Shown in pieces: positions 12,301 through 24,300 of a stretch of 64,000 bases of DNA. The stretch covers positions 620,001 through 684,000 of the forward strand of contig OZ038452.1 of the NCBI GenBank assembly GCA_964036195.1, written 5' to 3'. A program made the position numbers and the translations under genes. The notes under the pieces are model-generated. The model had not been told where the DNA came from. It saw only the letters and a program-made list of their open reading frames with translations, and did not search any database. Every line of letters begins with the position of its first letter. Positions within the stretch are counted from its first letter, which is position 1. Source of the stretch: Sphaerolaimus hirsutus (taxonomy: Eukaryota > Nematoda > Chromadorea > Monhysterida > Sphaerolaimidae).

Positions 12301-15300
12301 ATTTTACCGGGCATTTTCCATGACTTTTGACACTTTGCTTGACATTTTACAATTTACAGGGCATTTTACAGGGTCTGTGACTGCTTCCAGGGACGCCTTT
12401 CTGTGCTTGGCCGCCGGCTTCCTGCACAGAGTCGGGCCCCGACTGAAGGAACTGGCGCGCGCGCTAGGCGACGCGAGCAAGGTGCCCACGCTGCTCGACC
12501 ACCGGGCGCACCTGCGCCTCAGCGAAATCGCCCTGACGCTACTCAAAATTGCGCCCTACGACGCGGGCACCGTGTCGGGCAAAGGGCTCCAGAGGTTCGC
12601 TTCAGGCAAAGGTTACAATGTACAATTTATGTTCTAAAATTGGCGACATTTATCACAGTTATTTCCTGAAAATTCTGCCGGCAACCGACTGGTCGCTGGA
12701 GCAGAACCGCGCCGCGCTGAACATGGTGCTGCGGCGGTTGGACAAGACTTTCTCCAAGATTGGCAAACGAGGCGCTCTCAGGGTTCGTCATTTTTGCCTT
12801 CTCAACTGTTCTGGTAAATATTTCATGAAATGGCTTGTACGGCAAGTCATTGAGCACTATTGTATTGCAAAGCAAATTTTATTGCATCATCAAATGTCCA
12901 GAGAAAGTTGTTCGAAAATAAGTAAAAGCTCGGTTGCATCCATTATTCATCAAAAAACATAGAGCATTTTTTTGCGCTGCACAGATTTCGCTTGCATCTT
13001 CTGCAATACGCATGCGCGTGCATGCAGAAATGTAGGTAACTCGAATAAAACCCCGCAGCGCCGCACCAACTGGCACGCGCTGAGCAACTGGCTGCTCGGC
13101 TTGCACAAGACCATCGTCGCGTTCCCCTACATGGCGCACCTGCACCCGCTCAAGGTGATGCAACTCAACATCCATCAATTGAGGCGTCTAATTCTAAAAG
13201 TCGACAAGTCCACAAAATGCGATTTTGAGTGTATCGCATTTTAAGTTTCAGATTAAATTCCAGGCCCGTGGTGCGTGTACAATTTGGCTCTCTCATGTGT
13301 TCCATTGAGTTCCATAATATGTTGACAATAAAGTGTCAAATTTGCAGCCCCTAATCTCAACCTATATGTGAAAAATGGGGTGTGCATAAAATTCCATTTG
13401 GTCAGAGCAAAACTGTTTCGGGGAGGGAAATTGACTTGTGGACTTTTTGCACGCGAGAACATTTTTGTTCCCGGCGGCGACGAGACTGCCTTATGGGCAA
13501 TTTATGGACGTGTCGACTTTTAGAAATCGGTGTCCACAGTGGACTTATCACATTTCTTGCGTTTTTTCCAATAAAAAGGATGCGGAGGATGGACTTGTCG
13601 ACTTTTAGCCCAAAACTAAGTGGACTTATCGACTTCTTGCATGATTTTTTTACATTTTCCCCAATTTTACATTTTGGACTTGTCGACTTTTAGCAATGGA
13701 CGCCTCAATTTCAACCCCATGGTTCCAAATTTCGGTCATAAAGAACCATTTCTGTTGTCAGACAACCACGCAAATGTGCCTGCGCATCATCACGGGCGAG
13801 TCGGCGGCGGGCGGGGACGACGCGAGCGCCAGTTCCGTGGTGCACCATTCCACGGCGCCCACCATCCTGCCCTCCTCCACGCCGCCCGCGTACTTCTGCA
13901 ACGCCGTGCTCAAGGTGCGTGTCTATGTGTGTCGCTTTGCCAGGGGTAGGAAGGGGTGGGGGTTGGGGGGAGGTAACCCTCCAAACCGCCCAGCTATATC
14001 TACCTATTTGGAGCGATTTGTTAGAAATTTTCCCCTCCAAAATCACTACTTCATGTTCCTTATCTTACGCCTACTTTTAGCAATTTTTCTCCCTTTTTCC
14101 TCTTCTGAAAAAGCCTACCTATATATCGAACCCCCGCAACCACCCGCCCAAATTTTTTTTTCAGTTATCTATCCCTCCGAAGGAGCGATTTGCTATCTAT
14201 GCAACCCCCCTGAGGGTCAAAGTCAAAACCTAGCCTACCCCCGCCCTGTGTCCATCTCACATCGGCATTGTGCCATTGCGTCACATTGCGAGTGGGCACG
14301 CAGCTGGCCACGTACCTGATGCACACGCTGCCGCCGGCCACTTTTTCGCTAGAGATCGCCTGCGGCGTGGAAACGCTGGGCGCCACCGCGGACAGGGTGG
14401 AGCCCGTGCTCTGCCTCATCATTATACCCATCCTGATTAGGTCGGCCGCTGTGAACAAAGGTTGGTGACTCGCGTTTGAGCTTGACAAAATGTTGTATTT
14501 CGGGTCGGGTCAACCCTCCAAAGGAAAGTGGAAAGGATTTTTGAAATCTTCCATTTTTGAGTCATCGGTTAGCGCTGTGGGTAGACATGGCCATATCGAC
14601 ACTTCAAGTGAATATTTTCGACGGCTATTCATGTAATGATGGTCGTCTTGTAGCCTTGTAATGGTGATAATTATGAAGCTTTCGAGGCAGGGTTCGAACT
14701 CGACTCGACTCGACTTAACTCGACTGAAAAATATGGATGTGATTCGAGACTATGGGTTTCTGCCTGATGCCACTCAAATGTTTGCTTTATATCGAGTCAA
14801 GGTGCCTCGTTGGATATTGTCCAAAAAAAATTTTATACTAATTTTAAACATCTTTCTTATAAAATTTTGCATGAAAGTGCACATGAAACGGTGGAATCAA
14901 GCGGACATGACACCCCATCCTCAACACACACCGCCATCAAATACACAGCACACTGTTGGCACTGATCGAAAGAGATATAAATATAATATAATGTAGTGAT
15001 TAAACCTCACTTCAAGATTTACATATTTAAAATGAAAATACATTCAACTACAATAATATTTACTATGTCTAGGCAGTATAGTTGCGTACAGAGTTTGCTA
15101 CAGAACCCGTGATTTTTAAGTTTCATGTGTACATAACGTTTGCTGATTTGTACAGGGTGTCCCTTCTTCTTCTTGAAAATACAAAATACTTGTTCTTTTT
15201 TAAAAAGGGAAGCTGCTTTCCCTTACCCGCATGCCATTGTTTGTAATTATCGACAAAATATATTTTTGAACGTGTTTTGATAGTGAAGAAAGTCTGATGG

Positions 15301-18300
15301 TAAATTGACCAGTATCTAACATTTCTGCAAGGCATCATGCCACAAACTAACGCACCGAGACTCCATTTTCACTGACACGACTGAAAAAATAAAACTCGAC
15401 GGTCTAGCCAACCTTGAGGTATCGGCTAGAACCCAGCGCACAAGTTTACCCGGTGTACAAGTAGCAATATCCGGTGCCAATGTAGACCTGGTGCCGGTTC
15501 CGCAAGTGGAAAAGTTAAGAGTTAAAACTTAAGAGTTGAGTAAAATGACAAATGGCAGGTTAAGAGTAAAGTTAAAAGTTCACAGTTGAATAAAATCATT
15601 TGTCGTTTTACTCAACTCTTCACTCTTAACTTTACTCATAACTTGTCATTTGTCATTTTACTCAACTCTTAAGTTTTATCTCTTAACTTTTCCACTTGCG
15701 GAACTGGCCCCTGGTGCTTAGGTACGGCCACCGTACTCGAGCACTGGGTCTTCCTTCATGGACACTGCAGGGGTTCAGTATAGGGAGTTGGAGGGGTGGG
15801 GGTTACCCCCCAGACGCTCCAGCAATCCACATATCTAGGTATCTAGCGATTTTTTTCCTTTTTTCCTTCTAAAGCTTGAAAACCTTATATATCGAACCCC
15901 TGCGTACCCCCTCCAAAAACAACAAGTAAAATATACACATGATCAGTGATGGAATGGCATCATTTGAGAGCGCCAGAGTACGCTGCACCATGGCGCCATT
16001 TTACTACTTTGTTACTTGTGCACCGGCACAGGGCCGGAGGTATCATTAACAAACAGTGAATAAGGCGGCCCTAGTACACGACTGAAACTTGGGAAACTCC
16101 TAAATCTGTTTTGACCACATTTTTTCACCCTATTTTTCATATAAATAGGTATACGTTGAGAGCAGGGGCTGAAAATCTGACACTATATTGTCAACATTTG
16201 GAACTTAATGTTAAGCATGAGCGAGACAAATTATTGGACACGCAGCACGGACCGTGAATTGGATCTGAAACTTAAAATGAGATTTACTCGAAATCGAATT
16301 TTGTTGACTTTTAGAATTAGACGCTTCAATTTTGTAATCATACTACATATTATACCTTTCTGCGCACGTCGATCGCTCGGAATTTTTAACAGCGTTCCAA
16401 TGCCCTATCCAATAAAATGCACGACGCGCGCAGACTCGCACCAGCTGTCGCAGTCGGACGTGAACTTCTGCCTGAACCTGATGCTGGCGGCGGTGAACCA
16501 GCCCGCCGGCTTGGTGGGCGCCGGTGCCGCAGGGGCGCCGGGCGTCGCCGCGCTGCAGGTGCCAGTCCCAGACCCTGTAAAGTGCCCTGTCAAATGTCGA
16601 ATGTCACAGAAAGCGTCAAAAGTCATGGAAAATGCCCTGCAAAATGGCAACTCGGTTGCCATTTTTCAGGGCATTTTACATGACTTTTGACACTTTCTGT
16701 GACATTCGACATTTGACAGGACACTTTACAGGGTCTGGGATAGCTCCCAGGGCGGCTTCGGCGGCGCGGGCAAGCAGAGCCTGGCCCCAGTGCCCAGCAG
16801 CTTGGGCGCCAGTTTCATGCGCACTGCAGGTGTGCGAGTTTGCGTGATTTCGTTGTAGTTGACGTGAATTTTAGACGTTGACCTTTGGGTGTATTTTATA
16901 CTATCGAATGAGAATTAATTAATTGATGAACAAAAATACTTGGAATGTTTAAGTACTGCTTTCGAAAATAAAAAAAGATCTCTTCTGATAAACTCAAATA
17001 CCGTATATACTCGAATAAGAGACCCTCGCATAACTCCCCTTTCGAATAACTCCCCCTCTTGAATTACTCTCCCCTCTGGGTGAAAATGATGCTGCAAAAT
17101 TTACAAAAATTATCGATGAACATAAATACAATACAAAGGAATGTTAGCCTACGGCAGCGACGGCAGATACCTACATGTACGCAGTATATACACACCTTTT
17201 TGTTGTTGTTGAACCGTGAAATACCTGGATTACAGAGTTGACAAACTGCATCCATACAATGTTCCAAGTTTTTAGAGGAAAAAACTGCCTCCTCGAATAA
17301 CTCCCCCCTCAAAATCTTCTGACGAAATAATAACTTCCCTTGTGTCTTGTTCAAGGATAAACGGTATGTAGAAAAAAGATTGATCAGTTTTCGGAATTTC
17401 AATATGTAGAGCCACAACACATACGTAACATCGTGCCATATGTCCATGATTAATGTTGCGCTGGTTTAATGGAAAATACCTTATTGACCCTACCTGTTTG
17501 ATGCGCATTGCGAACGTGGCGGCCGCAGGTACGGTGAGCGGCGGCGCGGCGGCTGGGGGCGGGGCGGGCGGGCCCACGTCGAGCGGGTCGGGGGCGGCGG
17601 GCGGCGACGCGGCCGGCGGCAGGCAGGGCTCCGTGTCGCTCACCGACCGCGGCCACTCGGCCACCGTGAGCACGCAGAGGGCAGTCAGGGAGCCCGTCTG
17701 CCAGTGCGTCCTGCTCGGTCGGTTCCTTGCGCCTGCTTCACTACGCACTTGTTGAATGTATTTACAGTTATTTGAACATGCTTAATATGCTTATGTAAAC
17801 ACTGAGCAAATACATTTACGTACCCGTTTTCATATTTTCCTGGAAAAAAAATATTTTTACTCATGTTTCCCCATGAGTACAAATGCAAAAATTTACGCTA
17901 CATTTACTGTACTCGGGTCTCCAGGGGGCAGTTCCGCAAATTGAGAAGTGATACTTAAAATGGCAAAAGCGAAGATAAATTACTTTTTATTTATTTTTTT
18001 ACATCACTTTTACCAATTCACTTGCCATTTCACTTCGCTTTTGCCAATTTACTTCGCATTTGCCATTTTACTTATCACTTATGGGGGATTATTATTTCGC
18101 CAGACTTTTCGGAGGGGGGAACTATTCGAGGCGGGGGAATTATTCATTCGTCAAAATGTTTGAGTATCTTTCCAACAAGTCATTTTACGAAATATGCATT
18201 TTAAACACAAAAACGTGCCATTTTTGTTAAAATTTGACACAACTAATTGATCTAATGTCTTTAAGGGGGGATTATTCGAGGGGCAATTTTTATTATTTCC

Positions 18301-21300
18301 TCACTCATCTTACAGGGGGGGGGGTATTCGAGGGGGGAATTTTTCAAGGGGGAACTATTCAAGCAAATAGGGTAGTTTCAAAAAAGTACAAAATTTTGAA
18401 CAATTCTGCTGGACAACGGAAATATTCACAATGCACTGAAAAGTTATTCGTGAGTTTTAGTAAAATATCCATAAATCCAATCTAAGCCGAACCCTAAAAA
18501 ATAGTCATGATCCTTGAAGTTCAGAATTGCTCTGTAACTTGATTCCATCCAATCCCTTTTCCAACGATCAAGGCTATTGCACTTCAAACTCAATTTGAGT
18601 AGTTGAATAGTTCGATAGAAAATTCAAAACTTCATTGCACTTGGCAGCGCTGAAGGTGATGCTGGTGGCGCTGCCGGGGCAGCTGACGTCGCACTGGCCC
18701 AAGATAGCCAAGATCGTGCGCGACCTGGCCAGCAAGCGCGCCTCCAGCAACGCCTTCTGCAACTTCATCGACTTCGTACTCAATGTGAACTCGCCGCTCG
18801 GCGTCATGATCGCCCCGCTCGTCGAGCACAAGGTTCGTCCTGATCCATTACACGTTTTTAGCCAAGACTGTTTTGTGCGTAAAAAATACCGATATTGTGT
18901 ACTTAACTTTTTGTGCAATTTCAAATTACCTCTCGAAGCTAAGGACAAGAGGCACATTTCAAATGACATTTCGAAATCAAATCGGGAATTTCAATGTTTA
19001 TTTCACAAACTTTACAAAGCAGCGCATTTCAGATCTGCGGGGGGCCGCGCGCCGCCGCCGAGTCCGAGTTGAGCTGGCAGGCGGAGCTGCGCGACCGGCT
19101 CAGCTCTGGCGCCGCGCCAGCCATGGGCCACTGCGCCAGGTGAGCATGCTGTACAGCTATCCGTGGAGAATTGTAGATAAATTGAGCGGTGAAAACTTGC
19201 ATGCGCAAACTATATTCTGCTGGTCGCACTCACATTTTTGAACTTGCAATGCACGAGCTGTGGGTGGAACGCTCGCAGGCTGGCCGACCTGGCGCGCGAG
19301 CTGGCCGCCACCAAGGAGGACCTGGCGAACAGGTGCGCCCACGACGCCAAGCACTCGCGCACGCCCACCATCACCGGCGAGGGGCACAGCGACAGCGGCA
19401 GCGCACACAGGTGCGTCCCCCTGCCCCCCCCACATCAGTGCAACGTAAGGTTCAAATGGGATTGCCTTTTCGGCATCAGGATTGTTTTTTAGATTTCAGG
19501 ATCGGGATTGAGATTTTCAAAATTTCGGGATCGGAATCGGGATTTCGATGTTGAGATTTCGGGATCAGGACCCAATTTGGACCCTTTTGCAACGTGCCCC
19601 CCCCCCCGCAGCCACGGGCCGGGCATGCAGTCGCACCGGCTGTCGGCCGCGTCGGGCGGCAAACGCAGCTCGACCGATCACAGCGCCAAACGGCCGTCGG
19701 TGGGCCTGCACAGGGACAAGGAGCCCCACGCCAAGACTGACGCCACCAAGCTGCCCAAGGGCGCCGCCACTGAGAAGGGTGCGTCGCCCGCGCGGCCTTC
19801 TGGCGCCGTGCCAGCAATATGTAGCCTTTGCCAATAATCCGTTGTATATTGGCGCTGCGCACACTAGTTAACTTTCAATAAACTGAAAATTTGATAAATT
19901 CGTCAAGTAGGTAGCTTTGACAGACTTTGAGTTTACCAGATTGATGTTTCTGTAAACTACAGTTGACAGAGATAAGAAATGACTAATACTGGTAAACTCA
20001 AACGAGTCCAAAAGCTAATTTATGAGTTAACTGCATTTGCAAAATTTCCTCAGTAACTTTTTAGTGTGTGCAGCGACATTGTTGTTCAACTCACTAATCA
20101 TCGTTTTTTTCGTTACTACTACCTATGTGCGTTTACCGTGCGTTACCGCCGTGAATTGTACCCCCGAAAATCTATGTGAATAATTGAACATTTACCTGTG
20201 TTTTTTTGCCAAAATTGCTTTATTGTAGAGTATTTCTGTAGGTGAATTGTACTTATATTTGTGAGAATGATTCAAGCATTTGCAATTGTCTCACGAGTGT
20301 GCTTGAATTGGCAAACGCAGATTCGGCACCGTATTTCTTCTAGACCAGCATACCTCCAATAGAGAGGGGCATTTCCAATAGATCCCCCTGTTTTGTCACG
20401 TTTTTAAGCTCACGAAAAAATAGAACGACAGCCTCCAATTAAAGGCTAGTTCAAACTATGTTGGAATAGTGCCAAGACATAAAATTTTAAAACTTGATGG
20501 CGAGGCGTTCAAAACTTCAAAGCATTGATATATTGATATTAAATTTCCAATTGATGCTCTGATATTAAAATTTTGATCAAGATTTGCCGTATTTCCTTTA
20601 AATACCCCCCTCAAAATACCCCCTCCTCGAAATACCCCCCTCAAAATGGATACTATGAATTTATAAACCCCCCTCGAAATACCCCCCTCAAAATGGATAC
20701 TATGAATTTATAAACCCCCCTCGAAATACCCCCCTCAAAATGGATACTATGAATCTACAAACCCCCTCGAAATACCCCCCTCAAAATGGATACTATGAAT
20801 TTAAACCCCCCCCCCTCGAAATTCCCCCTTCTCAAAAGTTCCACTCTGAAAAAATTAACCCCTGGGGAAATACGGTAAATGTTCGAATGAAAAATGTGTG
20901 AAAGAATTGGTTAACAAATAAAACGGTGGTCTCCGATAGAAAGGCATGTAAAATGTTGAGGAAAAAAATAGAACGACACTCTTTTATTTATTAGAAGAAA
21001 TACGGTATGTATTTCATTTCAGTCTCATTGTGGGACCTAACGATGTCCGTCCCGAAAAACATTATCGAGTCACTTTAATCAAAACACCATGCAGACCTTA
21101 CACAACGAAAACTTCATTAATTTTTGTTTTGAAAAATATGAAGAAAAAAATTGATACTTAATGATCAAAAACATTAGCGTAACAGGTGTATCATTAGCGC
21201 CATCCAAACACGAGCAGGAGCGGCGGGCGGCCACGAGTCGTCCACGCAGCCGAGCGGCAGTTCGACGCGCCGCCAGAGCGACGAGCACCACGCGCAGCAG

Positions 21301-24300
21301 CAGCAGCAGCGGCAACCCGGGGCGCACGTGACGCCCGCCGTGCTGCAGGCTGCCGAGGCGTTCAGAGGTGCCGCCCAGCTTTTCGTCTTACCTTTCGGCT
21401 TGTCCCATCATCTGTTATCGGTGTCAAGTGTACTCAAGGACTCTAAGGCACTTTTATGCAGTGTTTCACGGCACCCAGGGTGTAAACCCGCTAGTTATGT
21501 AGACACTCTAGTCACGTAATTCGATCCGTTAGTCATGTATAACTGATAGTCATGAATGCAATGCGAAATGAGATAGTGACATTTGAAGTTTGACTTGTCG
21601 ACTTTTAGAAGTAGAGGCCTCAATTACTGTTGGCTGCAAGTAGGGTTCAAACGGGATTGACTTTTCGGGATCGGGATTGGTTTTTTGAGATTTTGGGATC
21701 GGGATCGGGATTGGCCGGGATTGGGGTCACGGGATCGGGATTGGCATTTTTTCGGGATCGGGATTGGGGTCTTGAGATAGAGATTTTGGCCAATGTTCTG
21801 GCATCCACAGTTGTTCATCAAGGCTTCAAAACACTGTTGGATGCCAGAAAAGTGGTATAAAATGGACGCCGAGGGGTTTTCGTTCACATTTTTGCATGCA
21901 AAAACGTCATTTTTCACTTTTGATAATTTCACTAATTTTTCCGGGATCGGGATCCCGGACTTGGGAGTATCTCGGGATCGGGATTTGAAAATTTTCAGGA
22001 TCGGGATCGGGACTGCTAAATCCCGGAATGTCATGGGATCCGGGATCGGGATCGGGATCCCGTTTGAACCCTAGCTGCAAGGGAGATCACTTAATTAATG
22101 GAATAAAATAGAAAAACTTTACTTGTCATGTAAACACGCTGCCACTAATCAGCCTGTTAGTCATTATGTTTTCACAATTGGGGCATAACTGACTGGCGGG
22201 TCTACAAGACTAGTGGATCTACATGACTAGTGGGTTTACATGACTGTAGACACGGCCACTCCCAGAGCCTGTAAAATATCATGTTAAATGTGAAATCTCA
22301 TGCAAATAATGTACTTACGGGTATTGTGAAACATCGACGCATTTTGTCGCAAGGTCCTGCTTACCCAATATCTAACTATAGTGTGGGACCCTTGTAACAC
22401 TTTATAGTAAAAGTATTTATGTAGTGACCCTACAAGGACTGGTTGACAAGCCAAATTTTTTAAAACCGTCAAGTCTGTTTTAAACACATTAGAGTTCATC
22501 ATTGGTATAAAAAATATGAAGAGACCGTCAATTACTGTTGAAGGATATAAAAAACGACTCATTATGGTAAACTTGAATATGTTTAAAACATATTTATCAA
22601 TTTTTGAAATTGCAGTCAACTTGTTGGAGCAGGCGCAATGTTCAAGTAGTGGGACTGCTGGCAAGCGCGTTGTCCTTAACCCCTTTTCATGTAAACAAAA
22701 ATGTAAATATTTACATGGGCTGCATGAATTGCGGCGCTGCCCATGCCCATGTCAGGTATATAGTTATGAATCAAAACCAATCTGTATCTGTTCATTCTCA
22801 GTTAGCAAAAATATGTTATTGCTTAAAACTTCGCTTCTAATAAGCATGTGCATACTGACAATGTGTACTTCTCTTCGCTTGGGCACTGACACCTCCATTT
22901 AATTTTGTCCCTGATCCAAGAAACCGTGCAAGCCTGGTGGCAGTCTCGAGCTCTGTCAAGTTTCAACTGTCATGACAAATGTAAAGTCAAGTGTCAATTG
23001 CCGTGCAAAGTGTCAATCGTCATAACTGTCAAGCAAAAAGTCAATTGTCACGGAAAATGTCATGTAAAGTGTCAAATCAAACATGAAAGTGTCAAATGTC
23101 ATGTGAAATGTTAAGCAAAGTGTTGATTGTCATTACAAATGTCATGTTCAGTGTCAAATGTTGTGCAAAGTGTCGAATGTCATGTAAAGTACCAATTGTG
23201 TGACCAAATATTTTTTGTATCCAAATCATTTGTTCACTTTGCATGACATTGGCATTTTACTTTACACATTACAGGACTTGGGACTGCCCCCTGGTTGGTT
23301 GTTCGTGTACGCAGTTGTAAATGTGTTGAATAATCACGTGATGAATAAGTATAGGTTTAAGCCGAGTTTTCATTAAACAAATTGAGTTGACTTAAATATG
23401 TATGATAATTAATGCAAAGAATAGCCTGGGACTTGAATGTAATTAGCAGCAGCTGGTTTTGTGGCGCCGGTGGATGTGGTACTGGGGGTTGCCCCTGACG
23501 CTGGACATTGTTCTGCGCGCAGGTCTGCTGCGGCACCGGTCGACCATGCGCTGGGCTCGCGGCGCACGTTGGCGCAGCGCGCGCCGCCCCTCGCAGCAGG
23601 CTGCCCAGGCGATGCTCGACCAGGGCGACCGAACCGTGGCCGAGCACGAGCGTTCGTTTGCCCCTGCAGGGGTGTTCACGCGCGTGCGACCTCACTGCAC
23701 GGGTGTGCACGCGCAGGCGAGTCGTCGCAGCAGCAGGCGCACGGGGCCGCCAAGCAGGTGACCATGGCGCCGGCCGAGTCGATCGAGCTGCACGAGCCGC
23801 AGCCCGCCGCCAGGGTGCCCATGCGCGGCATCGTGTCCCGCTCGAAGAGTCTGCGCTGGCGCTCGGCCACCAGCACAAAGCCGCCCTCCGCCGCGCTGGG
23901 CGAGCAGATGGGCGAGTCGCGCGACCACCTGGCCAAGATCTCCGGCTCGGTCACGTCGCTCGACCGCCCCAGAGGTGCCTGCTCTCTTGTGTGTACTCAA
24001 CCGGCATCACACTTAGTATGCAAATCTACCATAACCAATCTGAATATTGAACCAATAATTATACAGTTTTTTAGTAAAAAAAGTCAGTTTTAACCATGGA
24101 ATGTTTGAATACGAAATTTTTCACACGATTTTATTCATTTAATTATTGTAAGATTGTGCACACACTTTGCGGTCCGCCGAGTATACTATGCGGCGACAGT
24201 GGGTGCAAGTGTCCCGGCGCAGTGTCGTTCTGCGGCGCGGCGGGCCAGCTGCCGGTGAGCCAGTCGGCGATCATCTCGGCGGGCGGCCACGTGCCGCCGG

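Noticed and set aside
20610..20820. Four regularly spaced repeats of about 55 bp that look like a CRISPR array
   Set aside because: They are the tandem core of a TA-flanked MITE in animal DNA, the spacers are not unique, and no cas genes are present.
23459..24050. Overlapping plus and minus ORFs over the exon at 23717-23974
   Set aside because: Only the frame continuous with the unc80 exons has UNC80-like composition and correct phases; the others are shadows.
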